From positions 2,914,001 through 2,978,000 of the forward strand of contig NZ_JAHVAO010000001.1 in the NCBI RefSeq assembly GCF_019264345.1: a DNA stretch of 64,000 nucleotides, in the 5' to 3' direction. Positions 1 to 8,320 of the stretch are shown piece by piece; position 1 is the stretch's first letter, and each line of letters starts with the position of its first letter. The notes beneath the pieces were generated by a model. The model searched no databases. It was not told the DNA's origin and was given only the letters and a program-made list of their open reading frames with translations. This DNA is from Marinobacter arenosus. GTDB taxonomy: Bacteria; Pseudomonadota; Gammaproteobacteria; Pseudomonadales; Oleiphilaceae. The position numbers were made by a program, and so were the translations under genes.

Positions 1-176
1 CGCCTGTCTCGCTCCGACTGACCCAGGAGCAACTTGGCAGCATGTTGGGCATTTCCCGACAGGCAGCTTACCGGGCCCTGCAGGTATTGCTTGGTGAAGA
101 TCTGATCGAGTTCCGGTACGGCGTGATTCATCTGAAGGACCGCGAAGGACTGGAAGCCTTCATTGCACGCGAGTAA
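1..176 (+). CDS. Crp/Fnr-family transcriptional regulator, C-terminal fragment
   Basis: This is the 3' end of a gene that begins before the window, read in the frame starting at base 3 and ending at TAA 174-176. The 57 visible residues form a Crp-type winged helix-turn-helix: LTQEQLGSMLGISRQ gives the turn and recognition helix, followed by a wing around EFRYGVIHL. The family binds DNA as a dimer and usually has an N-terminal cyclic-nucleotide-like sensor domain, which is outside the window, so the ligand cannot be inferred. The recognition helix (SRQAAYRAL) lacks the ExxSR pattern typical of Fnr/Anr, so I do not call it Anr. Confidence 0.75.
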   Translation, partial: PVSLRLTQEQLGSMLGISRQAAYRALQVLLGEDLIEFRYGVIHLKDREGLEAFIARE

Positions 177-385
177 AGGCCGCCCCTGGTTTGTCAGTGA
201 GTACATAAAAGTTAAGTCATTGGCGGCTTAAGTTAAATAACCGGTTGGGGCGGGCTTGTATAGTTTTAAGAGGTGAGGAGATGGTTGCTCCGGCAATCCC
301 GCAGGCGGAATTTCCTACCTTTGCTGTTTGTGTCGTCTGCGTGCTCCGCACCGGGCCAGGTTGGCCCAAAACTGTGTCCCTTTCA

Positions 386-412
386 GCCCCTTCTCCCCGG
401 AGGGGTCTTTTT
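386..412 (+). terminator. Possible rho-independent terminator
   Basis: CCCCT at 387-391 pairs with AGGGG at 401-405 and is followed by TCTTTTT. It would end rightward transcription coming from the Crp/Fnr gene, before it enters the convergent AraC gene. The stem is short and an alternative pairing (CCCC at 395-398 with GGGG) is possible. Confidence 0.45.
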
Positions 413-415
413 CGA

Positions 416-1477
416 TCAGCGCAGCCAGCCTGGCGCCTTTTTTCGCATGGATAGCAGTCGGGATGACGACTGGATTCCCTGATCTTTTCGCCATTGCCTC
501 GGACTGACGCCGTACCAGCGCTGGAAGGCGCGCGAGAAAGCCGCCAGGTCGGAGTAGCCGAGAATCCCGGAAAGTTGGGTCAGGCTGATGCCGGATTCCT
601 GGAGGTAGCGTTCGGCCATGCTCTTGCGGGTCTCGTCCAGGAGCTTTTGGAAGGAGGTGCCTTCCTCAGTCAGGTAGCGCTGCAGAGAGCGGGAGCTGAG
701 CATCATGTAATCCGCCACAAGATCAATGGTCACCCGGCCGTTGGGCAGAAAATTCTTCATGAGATGCTGAACGTAGGCGGGCAATTCCTGGACTGACAGT
801 TCATCCATTTTTTCCAGATGCTCGCGCATCAGGGCATGCAGCTTCGGATCGGAATCGCTCAGGGGCAGGTCCAGCAGGCGGGCTTCAAACACCCAGCCAT
901 TGATGGTGCTGTCGAACTGGGGAGGCAGGCCAAGCAGCCGGCTGTAGGCCTGCGGCGAACTGCCGGGCCCGTGTCGGAAATGCACGCCACTGGGTCGCCA
1001 CTGGGTCCCAAGCAGCATTTTCAGCAAGGCCTTGCCCACCCCGATGGCCAGTTCCACGGCCTGCTTGCTGGCGACCCCCTCGCTCAACAAGGGTTCGTAG
1101 CTGAGAATGGCCATCTTGTCCTCGATGGTGGCGGTCACCAGTCCGCTGGAGGAGTGCAGATGATAATACTGCATCAGTTCGTTCAGCGAATCGCCCACGG
1201 TCTGGGCGTTCTTGAATAGATAAAGCAAACGTCCAAAGATGGTCGTGCCCTGGAAGATACCGTATTCCAACCCGAACAATGGGTGCTCTGTCCGGTTGGC
1301 GCAGTTTTCGAGCAGTGTTGCCATCCGGGAATAGGAAATCAGGCTTTCGGGATGTTCGAGCACGTCCTCGGGCAACCTGGCTTCACGGAGCATCGCCCGG
1401 TAATCCAGGCCGTATTTGGCGCAAAACTCGTCCAGTCGTGCCAGGGACGAGGCTCTGGTGAGATCTGTCGTAACCAT
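416..1477 (-). CDS. AraC-family transcriptional regulator (arabinose-binding-type N-terminus)
   Basis: About 353 residues when started at the ATG at 1477-1475. A longer reading reaches 1564, but its extra N-terminus does not look like the family. The first 200 residues resemble the variable N-terminal domain of OruR/ArgR-like AraC regulators (FCAKYGLDYRAMLREA, then a GLEYG segment). The C-terminal 100 residues are a double helix-turn-helix, with TIDLVADYMMLSSRSLQRYL and then LTQLSGILGYSDLAAFSRAF followed by the YGVSPRQWR signature. It is a cytoplasmic DNA-binding protein. It is divergent from the cupin gene at 1644 and may control it; the 166 bp between them carries inverted repeats. The effector is unknown. 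Confidence 0.85.
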   Translation of the reverse strand: MVTTDLTRASSLARLDEFCAKYGLDYRAMLREARLPEDVLEHPESLISYSRMATLLENCANRTEHPLFGLEYGIFQGTTIFGRLLYLFKNAQTVGDSLNELMQYYHLHSSSGLVTATIEDKMAILSYEPLLSEGVASKQAVELAIGVGKALLKMLLGTQWRPSGVHFRHGPGSSPQAYSRLLGLPPQFDSTINGWVFEARLLDLPLSDSDPKLHALMREHLEKMDELSVQELPAYVQHLMKNFLPNGRVTIDLVADYMMLSSRSLQRYLTEEGTSFQKLLDETRKSMAERYLQESGISLTQLSGILGYSDLAAFSRAFQRWYGVSPRQWRKDQGIQSSSRLLSMRKKAPGWLR

Positions 1478-1547
1478 AATGAGGTGTAATTGTTGTTCAC
1501 GATTGTAACGGGTAACGCTAGCTGCATTGGCGGGAAATAACAAGAAA

Positions 1548-1571
1548 ACGGCATTTTCTATCATGTGCCGT
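1548..1571. promoter_or_regulatory. Inverted repeat in the AraC/cupin divergent promoter region
   Basis: ACGGCA at 1548-1553 and TGCCGT at 1566-1571 form a dyad with a 12 bp spacer. ACGGCA recurs at 1613-1618 within a second small dyad, TTGCC-AAC-GGCAA at 1607-1619. The position between divergent genes suggests operator sites. No known consensus is claimed. Confidence 0.35.
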
Positions 1572-1643
1572 CATCGGAATCGGGTGACCATGAAATCTGG
1601 CAGGTATTGCCAACGGCAAAACAATCTACAAGAGAGGTCGACC

Positions 1644-2174
1644 ATGACGACGCCAAACCAGGTTTTTGAGCACCACGAACTGCTTTATGTGAATTCCAAG
1701 AATCAGCCTGTTTATGAAGACGCCATGCCAGGCGTGCCAGGCATTGATGTACAACCGCTTTTCCTTGATCCGCATAACGGTGTCTGGGTGCTGAAAGTCT
1801 GGTTCCATCCGGGTGTGACGCTGCCCCGTCACTACCACACGGGCACGGTGCACCTGTTCACGATTTCGGGTCATTGGGAATACAAGGAATACCCCAACGA
1901 TCCCCAGACCGACGGTTGCTACCTGTACGAGCCGGGCGGTTCCATTCACCAGTTCACCACGCCAGCGACCAACACCGGGCCGACAGAGACCCTGATGGTG
2001 GTGCACGGCGCCAACGTCAATTTCGACGACGATGGCAACTACCTGGGCATCATGGATGCCAGCGACATCATGATCATGCTGGACAACCTGATCCGGGAAC
2101 GGGGCCTGGAGCCGGCGAACTACATTACGCCGCCCCAGCCGGACCACAATGCCCGGGTCCGTAACGTCAAGTAA
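1644..2174 (+). CDS. Cupin-domain protein, 2,4'-dihydroxyacetophenone dioxygenase-like
   Basis: A protein of 176 residues. The start at 1644 is chosen because AGAGAGG lies just upstream; a longer reading from 1527 has no such site. The sequence has the cupin beta-barrel signature: RHYHTGTVHLFTISG gives an HxH...H metal-binding strand around residues 54-64, and GGSIHQF supplies the second motif. It resembles the 2,4'-dihydroxyacetophenone dioxygenase-like and ChrR-like cupins, which use a non-haem metal for oxygenative cleavage. Its true substrate cannot be read from sequence. It is a single-gene unit bounded by a strong terminator and is divergent from an AraC regulator. Confidence 0.75.
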   Translation: MTTPNQVFEHHELLYVNSKNQPVYEDAMPGVPGIDVQPLFLDPHNGVWVLKVWFHPGVTLPRHYHTGTVHLFTISGHWEYKEYPNDPQTDGCYLYEPGGSIHQFTTPATNTGPTETLMVVHGANVNFDDDGNYLGIMDASDIMIMLDNLIRERGLEPANYITPPQPDHNARVRNVK

Positions 2175-2191
2175 GACAGCCAGTGCAGAAG

Positions 2192-2236
2192 CGCCCTCCC
2201 GGCCAAAACAGGTTTTCCCGGGTAGGGCGTTTTTTT
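2192..2236 (+). terminator. Rho-independent terminator after the cupin gene
   Basis: CGCCCT-CCCGG at 2192-2202 pairs with CCGGG-T-AGGGCG ending at 2229 (one bulged T), followed by seven or more T residues. It separates the cupin gene from the acyl-CoA ligase. Confidence 0.85.
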
Positions 2237-2269
2237 GTATCCGAACAGTCAATAAAGGTAGAGAAAACC

Positions 2270-3895
2270 ATGAAACCCTGGCTTGATTCATACCCCGCGG
2301 ATGTTCCCCCCACGATTGACCCTGACACCCACGCCTCCGTTACCAGCTTGTTTAATGACGCCATCAAGCGTTTCCCGGAGCACGCCGCGCTGGAGTGCTT
2401 TGGTCACACCATGACGTATGGCCAGCTTGATGAAGCCTCGGATGCCCTGGCCAGCGCCCTGCAGCAGCAATACGAGGTGAAGAAGGGCGACCGGATTGCG
2501 GTCATGTTGCCGAATATCTTTGCCTATCCGGTGGCCATGTTGGCGATTCTCAAGGTGGGCGCAATCCAGGTGAACGTGAACCCTCTGTACACGTCGAGGG
2601 AGCTGGAACACCAGCTGAATGATTCCGGCGCCGAAACGATGTTTATCTATTCGGGCTCCGTGGCGTCGCTGACCCCGATCCGTGACGCTACGTCCGTTTC
2701 GCAGGTGATTGTGGTCAATCCCGGTGATGGGGCCGGCCTCCCGATTCCGGGTGGCGACATTCCCGCCGAACTGGGCGAGTTTACCGGCATGGCGGACCTG
2801 TTGGCGCACAACACGGGTAATAAACCCACTGCGGTACCGGTGTCCGGCGATGATGTCCTGTTTCTGCAATACACCGGTGGAACCACAGGCCCCTCCAAGG
2901 GCGCGACACTGACTCACCGTAACCTGGTTGCCAACAGCCTTCAGTTCCGGAGCTTCATACCCGAGGCGAACGAACCGGGGGAGGAGGTGCTGGTGCTGGC
3001 ACTGCCGATGTATCACATCTTTGGCCTGATGATTTTCGTGGCCTACGCGGCAATCGGCGCCAAAGCCATCCTGATTCCCAATCCTCGTGACATGGACGCC
3101 TACCTGAAGGCCATCAAGGATTCCGGGTTCACCGTTATTGGTGGCGTCAATACCCTGTACGCGGGCATGACCCAGCATCCCTTGTTCAAGGACGTGGACC
3201 TGTCCCGTTACAAGGTGGCATTTGGGGGTGGCTCCAAGATCTTCCCGAGCACCTCCAAGGCCTGGAAGGCTTTCACCGGGGCTCACATCCTGGAAGGCTT
3301 CGGTTTGTCCGAAACCTCGCCGATCCTCACCCTGAACCTGATGGGGCAGGAAGCATTCAGCGGCACGGTGGGCTATCCGGTACCGTCCACTGAGGTCAAG
3401 ATCATCGATGAGCAAGGCAACGCCCTGCCTGCCGGAACGCCGGGCGAACTCTGTGCCCGCGGACCCCAGGTCATGAAGGGGTACTGGAACCGGGGGCAGG
3501 CAACGGCCGATACCTTCACCGAGGATGGCTTTTTCAAAACCGGTGATGTCGCGGTCATGCACCCGGACGGTCAGTTCGAGATTGTTGATCGCAAGAAAGA
3601 CATGATCATTGTCTCGGGGTTCAATGTTTACCCCAACGAGGTGGAAGCCGTTGCCAGTGAGTTGCCCGAGGTTGCTGAAGCGGCCTGTATCGGTGTGCCG
3701 GACGAGAAAACCGGTGAGCGCATCCGCCTGTTCGTGGCGCCGACCGAGGGATCCGCGATCGACAAAGACGCCGTGATGGCACATTGCCGGCAGAGTCTCG
3801 CCGCCTACAAGGTTCCGAAGGAAATCGAGGTGCTGCAGGAGCTGCCCAAGTCAAACGTTGGCAAGATCCTGAGGAAGGATCTGCGCGTTGTCTGA
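2270..3895 (+). CDS. Long-chain fatty acid--CoA ligase (AMP-forming)
   Basis: This 541-residue protein is of normal length for the ANL adenylating superfamily. It activates a carboxylic acid with ATP to an acyl-adenylate and then a CoA thioester. Visible motifs are the P-loop TGGTTGPSKG at about 202-211, the GFGLSETSP adenine-binding motif near 343-351, the TGD motif with Asp near 426, the hinge VDRKKDMI and the catalytic C-terminal lysine in NVGKILRKDLR near 532. The start at 2270 follows AAAGGTAGAG; an upstream in-frame ATG at 2183 lies inside the terminator. It is followed 12 bp later by the VOC gene. Chain-length preference is unknown. Acyl-CoA from such an enzyme would be the donor for the WS/DGAT proteins downstream. 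Confidence 0.9.
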   Translation: MKPWLDSYPADVPPTIDPDTHASVTSLFNDAIKRFPEHAALECFGHTMTYGQLDEASDALASALQQQYEVKKGDRIAVMLPNIFAYPVAMLAILKVGAIQVNVNPLYTSRELEHQLNDSGAETMFIYSGSVASLTPIRDATSVSQVIVVNPGDGAGLPIPGGDIPAELGEFTGMADLLAHNTGNKPTAVPVSGDDVLFLQYTGGTTGPSKGATLTHRNLVANSLQFRSFIPEANEPGEEVLVLALPMYHIFGLMIFVAYAAIGAKAILIPNPRDMDAYLKAIKDSGFTVIGGVNTLYAGMTQHPLFKDVDLSRYKVAFGGGSKIFPSTSKAWKAFTGAHILEGFGLSETSPILTLNLMGQEAFSGTVGYPVPSTEVKIIDEQGNALPAGTPGELCARGPQVMKGYWNRGQATADTFTEDGFFKTGDVAVMHPDGQFEIVDRKKDMIIVSGFNVYPNEVEAVASELPEVAEAACIGVPDEKTGERIRLFVAPTEGSAIDKDAVMAHCRQSLAAYKVPKEIEVLQELPKSNVGKILRKDLRVV

Positions 3896-3907
3896 GGTGG
3901 GATTCCG

Positions 3908-4879
3908 ATGAGCACATACTGCAGTCAGATTGCCTTCGTGTGTCAGGATGCCAGGGCCCTCCGGTCCTGGTACGGCACCCTGTTCGGTTTTGTGTCGTCG
4001 GGGCGGACCATCTATGCGGGCAAGCTGTCTACCCGGGTGATGGGAATCGACGGCGTAAATACGCGCTGCTATTGGTCTCTCGATGGCAATGCCGACATGT
4101 TCCAGCTGGAGTTCTTCGACTTCCGGTCGCCGGAAATGCGGCCCCGCCCGGAACACTGGAGCCCGGCGATGCCGGGTTATGCCTGTATCGGAATCTATAG
4201 CCAACGGTTCCAGTGTTGCGTTGATGCCCTGTCGGCCCAGCAGCGTCTGGAAGCCGTGGAGGGAGAGACCGGTGGCAGGGTGGCCTACGCCAGGGACCCC
4301 GAGGGTAACGCGCTGGAAATCTATGAGCGGGATCCCCTGCCGGACGCTGGCTGGAATGGCCGGAAGCAACCGTCCGCAGTGCGGCTGATCCGGCTCAATT
4401 CCCACGATGCCGAAGGCGTGGCGCGTGCCTGGTCTGGCTCACTTGGCGTCACGCCGGTGCAGATGCCTGAGGGGTGGGCTCAGCGTCTCTCCGTGGTGAA
4501 GCAGGGTCTGTCAGAACCGAGGTACCTGCGTGGCGGCGGCGTTGTGGTGGAAATCTGTCGCACCGCTGAGCCGTTTCCGGGAGGTCAACGTCCGCCGTTG
4601 TACCAGCACGGTTTCATGAACTTTGCCCTTAACACCCAGTCCCGTATTGAATGGGACGAGGTGTATGCCCAAGCGCTCTGGTCGGGGTTTCGGGCCAATG
4701 GAAAGGCTCTGGAGGCGGGCATATTCAAAGTCATGTACATCAATGACCCGGACGGCAATAGCATAGAGCTTCTGTACCCCCGAAAATTTGCCTATCGGGT
4801 GACCGGCTTTCGCCCCAGCCTTCGCCTGGGTGCACCCCTTCGGTGGCTACGCCGATGGCTGGCCCGGCGCGAGCAATAA
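3908..4879 (+). CDS. Two-domain VOC (glyoxalase/extradiol dioxygenase-fold) protein
   Basis: This 323-residue protein is made of two tandem vicinal-oxygen-chelate domains, about 1-140 and 155-300. Each ends in a family hallmark: DPEGNALEIYE in the first and DPDGNSIELLYP in the second. The likely metal ligands are the Glu of each hallmark and a His in QHGFMNFAL. The first domain lacks the usual His at its start, so only one active centre may be formed. VOC enzymes include glyoxalase I, extradiol dioxygenases and epimerases, and the reaction here cannot be assigned. It is probably co-transcribed with the acyl-CoA ligase and ends at a strong terminator. Confidence 0.7.
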   Translation: MSTYCSQIAFVCQDARALRSWYGTLFGFVSSGRTIYAGKLSTRVMGIDGVNTRCYWSLDGNADMFQLEFFDFRSPEMRPRPEHWSPAMPGYACIGIYSQRFQCCVDALSAQQRLEAVEGETGGRVAYARDPEGNALEIYERDPLPDAGWNGRKQPSAVRLIRLNSHDAEGVARAWSGSLGVTPVQMPEGWAQRLSVVKQGLSEPRYLRGGGVVVEICRTAEPFPGGQRPPLYQHGFMNFALNTQSRIEWDEVYAQALWSGFRANGKALEAGIFKVMYINDPDGNSIELLYPRKFAYRVTGFRPSLRLGAPLRWLRRWLARREQ

Positions 4880-4881
4880 AC

Positions 4882-4912
4882 AAAAAAGCCGCTGGAAACA
4901 GCGGCTTTTTTT
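4882..4912. terminator. Bidirectional rho-independent terminator
   Basis: AAGCCGCTG-GAAA-CAGCGGCTT is a perfect stem with a GAAA tetraloop, flanked by an A run on the left and a T run on the right. It can serve both the VOC gene (+) and the convergent alcohol dehydrogenase gene (-). Confidence 0.9.
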
Positions 4913-4927
4913 GTCGTATTCGACGGC

Positions 4928-6007
4928 TTATTCTGACGGTCTTACCAGAATCTTGACGTCGTTTTCAGGCTTGCCCAATCGGTCGAAGGCGGATTCGATA
5001 TCACTCAGGCCCACCGTGTCGGAAATCAGCCCACCGGCATCGAGCTCGCCGTTGGCAAGGTGGTTCAGGGTCGCTCCGAATTCCTCACCGCTGTAGAAAC
5101 TGACAAAGCGCAGATCGATTTCTTTCATGACCGGGTAGGACGGCATGATCGCGTCCTTTTCCATGCACAGACCCACAACCACGACCCGAGCCCCGTAGGG
5201 TGCGCCGGCACAGACATTCTGGATCAGGCCAGGTACACCCACACATTCAAAAATCAGCGAGGGTCTCAGGTCGGCGCCACCGAACAGGGGTGAGATCGGG
5301 CCGGCCGCTTCCGGGTTCGCAGTCTGGGCTGCGTCTTTCCAGCTGTCATAGGGTGAGTGCTCGGCCGGGTTGACCACCACATCCGCGCCCATTTTTCTGG
5401 CAAGGTCGCGACGCGCGCTCGAGAAATCCGACGCCACGATGGGGCCAATCTTCATCATCTTCAGCACGGCAATAACGGCGAGACCGATCGGGCCGCAGCC
5501 GATGACCAGGGGTACGTGATGCCGGGTTGGTTCGCCACGGTTAACCGCGTGCAGGGCAACGGCCATGGGCTCCGTCAGAGCCGCCATGTCCGGACTCAGG
5601 CCATTGGGGACTTTCATGGTGAGCCGGCTGTCGACCAGCATCTGTTCGGAAAAGCCCCCGGGAACGTCGGCGGAACTGAAGCCAATCATGGCAAGACCGT
5701 CTTCCCGCATCAGGAAGGGCAGGGAGACGACCTGGTCGCCAGCCTTGAACGTCGAGCCTTGCTGGGTTTCCAGGACTTCCCCGACAAACTCGTGGCCCAT
5801 CAGGATGGGTTTGTCGGCGTCGATGATGGAGCGACCCACGACCTCGCGGGAGCTCTCGGCTATCTCATGGGTGTGGTGCCGGCAATGCAGGTCGGACCCG
5901 CAGATGCCGCAAACCAGAGATTTGATGAGGAGCTCGTTCTCACGTGGTTTGGGTTCCGGCAGATCCACGATCTTCAGGTTGTTGTTTTCAACGATGGCAC
6001 TACGCAT
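4928..6007 (-). CDS. Zinc-dependent alcohol dehydrogenase family protein (MDR)
   Basis: A protein of 359 residues, typical of medium-chain dehydrogenase/reductases. Catalytic zinc ligands are visible as Cys36 in CGICGSDLH and the GHEFVGEV motif (His72, Glu73). The Rossmann nucleotide motif is GCGPIG at 170-175. The structural-zinc lobe around residues 95-115 lacks the usual four cysteines, as in several non-classical MDR members. It is likely an NAD(P)-dependent alcohol or polyol oxidoreductase in the cytoplasm, with substrate unknown. It lies downstream of the SDR gene on the same strand, with 46 bp between them containing a hairpin, and is probably the second gene of that unit. Confidence 0.85.
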   Translation of the reverse strand: MRSAIVENNNLKIVDLPEPKPRENELLIKSLVCGICGSDLHCRHHTHEIAESSREVVGRSIIDADKPILMGHEFVGEVLETQQGSTFKAGDQVVSLPFLMREDGLAMIGFSSADVPGGFSEQMLVDSRLTMKVPNGLSPDMAALTEPMAVALHAVNRGEPTRHHVPLVIGCGPIGLAVIAVLKMMKIGPIVASDFSSARRDLARKMGADVVVNPAEHSPYDSWKDAAQTANPEAAGPISPLFGGADLRPSLIFECVGVPGLIQNVCAGAPYGARVVVVGLCMEKDAIMPSYPVMKEIDLRFVSFYSGEEFGATLNHLANGELDAGGLISDTVGLSDIESAFDRLGKPENDVKILVRPSE

Positions 6008-6043
6008 TGGGTGTCTCCTTGGTGTTTCTTGGTGGCATAGTCA

Positions 6044-6068
6044 GAAGCCCGCGTTAGGTGCGGGCTTC
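6044..6068 (-). promoter_or_regulatory. Intercistronic hairpin overlapping the SDR stop codon
   Basis: GAAGCCCGC and GCGGGCTTC form a perfect 9 bp stem with a 7-base loop that contains the SDR stop region. There is no T run in the leftward direction, so this looks like an mRNA stability or attenuation element rather than a full terminator. Confidence 0.45.
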
Positions 6069-7106
6069 CTTGTCAAAGGACTGACGGTCGGTTCCGCTCA
6101 GCTCGCCCATCTCTCTGAGCCACGCTTCGGAACGTTTCATCCCCTCTTCGAGGTTGACCTTGGGTTCGAAGCCGAGGTGTTTCCGTGCGTTCTCAATGGA
6201 GAATCCGCCCTTGCGCGCGAACATCAGCATGGCGTCGGGCGTGACCTCGTTGGGGCGCTTGAGCGTGCGGTTCAGCCACCAGATGCCCTGGGTGAGTTTC
6301 AGGGCAGCTGCCAGAGGCATGCTGGGTGGGAAACCCGAGTTGCCGGCCCAGCGCCAGTGATTCATGAAGAATTCCCGGCAGGTCACGGGCTCGTCGCCCC
6401 AGAGGATGAAAATACGGCCGCTTCCCGCGGGCAGGCCGGCGGCGAGAAGGGTGCCGTCGACCAGGTCATCGATGTACACGGGGGTAAAGATGCCCTTGCC
6501 CCGGTTGGGCAGGATCAGTTGGCCGGCCCGGGCCATCTTCAAGGGTTCCAGCAACCAGGGGCGGGAGCCCGGACCGTAGACGTCACCCGGGCGGATGATG
6601 GTGCAGTCGATTTCACCGGCGGCGTGGGCGGCGAGCACCGTGTGTTCGGAGGCGCCCTTGGCCACGCCGTAGCGGTAGTGTTCACCAATCACCACGGGAG
6701 CCGTCTCGTCCGCTCCGGGTTCGTAGTCGTAGCCCATGGCCGCGATGGATGAAAAATGCACGAAGCGCTGTGCACCGCCGGCAATGGCGACGTCCAGGGC
6801 GTTGCGAACGCCGACCAGCGATGTGGTGGAATAAGTCTCCCAGTCGGCGGCCAGCGACACCACCGCCGCGGTGTTGATAAAGAGGTCGCAGCCTTTGGCA
6901 TGATCGCGCCAGCCTGACGGATTGGTCAGGTCTCCGGCTATGACGTTGCGCTCTTCATCCGCCTGCAAATCCATGCCGCAGACCTCGCAGCCCAGCTCGC
7001 GGTAACGACGGTAGAGGGTGCGACCAATGAAGCCGTTCGCGCCGGTTATGAAGACTTTTGAAGGGAGGGACGGCTTTTGCCCGTCCCGACCAGTTGGGAG
7101 AGACAT
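6054..7106 (-). CDS. NAD(P)-dependent epimerase/dehydratase-type SDR
   Basis: A 350-residue extended short-chain dehydrogenase. The N-terminal dinucleotide motif is TGANGFIG at 21-28. The catalytic YxxxK is YGVAK at 146-150, with serines at 119-120 completing the triad. The overall look is close to the 3-beta-hydroxysteroid dehydrogenase / dihydroflavonol reductase branch, which oxidises or reduces hydroxyl groups on hydrophobic substrates. The start is supported by AAGGAG eight bases upstream. It is the first gene of a leftward unit with the alcohol dehydrogenase and is divergent from the hydrolase gene at 7313. The substrate is unknown. Confidence 0.85.
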   Translation of the reverse strand: MSLPTGRDGQKPSLPSKVFITGANGFIGRTLYRRYRELGCEVCGMDLQADEERNVIAGDLTNPSGWRDHAKGCDLFINTAAVVSLAADWETYSTTSLVGVRNALDVAIAGGAQRFVHFSSIAAMGYDYEPGADETAPVVIGEHYRYGVAKGASEHTVLAAHAAGEIDCTIIRPGDVYGPGSRPWLLEPLKMARAGQLILPNRGKGIFTPVYIDDLVDGTLLAAGLPAGSGRIFILWGDEPVTCREFFMNHWRWAGNSGFPPSMPLAAALKLTQGIWWLNRTLKRPNEVTPDAMLMFARKGGFSIENARKHLGFEPKVNLEEGMKRSEAWLREMGELSGTDRQSFDKEART

Positions 7107-7198
7107 GGGGTGGCTCCTTTTCTGTTTATTGTGTTGCTCCTATCGTGCGTAGTTTTTGACGCCGTTATTTTTCAATTCACGACAAATTACAGGTAAAA

Positions 7199-7221
7199 CA
7201 CGCCATATTTTTCGTGGCGTG
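7199..7221. promoter_or_regulatory. Inverted repeat in the SDR/hydrolase divergent promoter region
   Basis: CACGCCA at 7199-7205 and TGGCGTG at 7215-7221 form a perfect 7 bp dyad around an AT-rich spacer. It lies between two divergent genes and could be an operator. Confidence 0.4.
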
Positions 7222-7262
7222 AAATAACAAGCTGTTGACGTTGTAAGCCAAGGAGCCACTAC

Positions 7263-7274
7263 GACCAATTGGTC
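7263..7274. promoter_or_regulatory. 12-bp perfect palindrome GACCAATTGGTC
   Basis: A perfect palindrome 39 bp before the hydrolase start. Palindromes of this form are common operators of TetR-family repressors, but no TetR gene is in the window, so the regulator would be elsewhere. Confidence 0.45.
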
Positions 7275-7312
7275 ATAGTGTGGGCAGAAATTACCCAAGG
7301 GATTGGCTTTCC

Positions 7313-8320
7313 ATGAATTCACGCTCTGACCCCACTACGTATTCAACGCGCTCGCTCCAACTTTCATTCACGACCCGGTGCAAGCTCCTTGTGCTGCGTT
7401 GGCTACTGCGGCCGTTTATGGCCTACCTGTTGCGCGGGCACCCCCGACGCGTAGCCCGAGCGCAGATTGGCATCGCCGGGCGCTGGGCAAGCACCCGTCA
7501 GAGGGAGCGGTTTCGCTACGACTACCACTGGGGCGAGGGCGGGGCGGTAGCAGGCCACGTGCTGGGTACACCGTTTGCCAGCACTGGCAGTCCCGTACTT
7601 CTGTGGTTGCATGGCGGTGCCTTTGTTCTGCCGGCGATGCCCAGGGGACACCTGTCCTTTGCCGAACGCCTTTGTGATCCCCTGGCTGCCAGCGCGTTCA
7701 TTCCGGACTACCGGCTGGCCCCCGCCAACCCCTTTCCCGCCGCTCTCGACGACTGCGAGGCGGCGTACCGTCTGCTGCTCGATTCCGGGGTTCCCGCTGA
7801 GCGGATTGTACTGGGCGGGGAGTCGGCCGGGGGCAACCTGCTGGTGTCGCTGCTGTACCGAATCCGGGACCGGGGGATGCCGATGCCGGCGTGTGCCATT
7901 GCGGTCTCGCCGGCGCTCGACCTTGGCCGTCTGCACGGTTCGCCCTCCCGGACCGCCAATGCCGGTCGGGACGCCATGCTTCCGGTTGCCTCGCTGGCGC
8001 AAGCCCTGGACTGGTACCTGGACGGCGCTGACAGCGCCAATCCGGAAATATCGCCCCTGCTGGGCGAGTGCCGGGGGCTGCCGCCGACCCTGATCGTCGC
8101 CAGTGAGGCGGAACTGCTGCGCGATGACAGTGTGCTGTTTGCCCGCCGACTTGCCGCGGCCGGCGTCCCTACCGAACTGGCCCTTTGGCCCCATCTCCCG
8201 CACGCCTTCCCGCTGCTGGAGGATTGGTTCCCGGAAGCCTCCGGTGCCAGACAACAAATAACAACGTTTATGAAAGAGCGGCTCCAGACAGGAGCCGGAC
8301 GCTCGGGAGAGAGAGGATGA
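7313..8320 (+). CDS. Alpha/beta hydrolase, hormone-sensitive-lipase family
   Basis: 335 residues from the ATG at 7313. The oxyanion motif HGGA begins at His100. The nucleophile elbow GESAGG puts Ser171 as catalytic, and the acid is probably Asp near 270 (ELLRDD) with His297 in LPHAFP. These are the marks of the HSL/esterase family acting on ester bonds of short to medium acyl chains. Its stop codon overlaps the start of the first WS/DGAT gene (ATGA), so the two are translationally coupled. That pairs an ester hydrolase with ester synthases. No signal peptide is evident, so it is probably cytoplasmic. Confidence 0.85.
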   Translation: MNSRSDPTTYSTRSLQLSFTTRCKLLVLRWLLRPFMAYLLRGHPRRVARAQIGIAGRWASTRQRERFRYDYHWGEGGAVAGHVLGTPFASTGSPVLLWLHGGAFVLPAMPRGHLSFAERLCDPLAASAFIPDYRLAPANPFPAALDDCEAAYRLLLDSGVPAERIVLGGESAGGNLLVSLLYRIRDRGMPMPACAIAVSPALDLGRLHGSPSRTANAGRDAMLPVASLAQALDWYLDGADSANPEISPLLGECRGLPPTLIVASEAELLRDDSVLFARRLAAAGVPTELALWPHLPHAFPLLEDWFPEASGARQQITTFMKERLQTGAGRSGERG

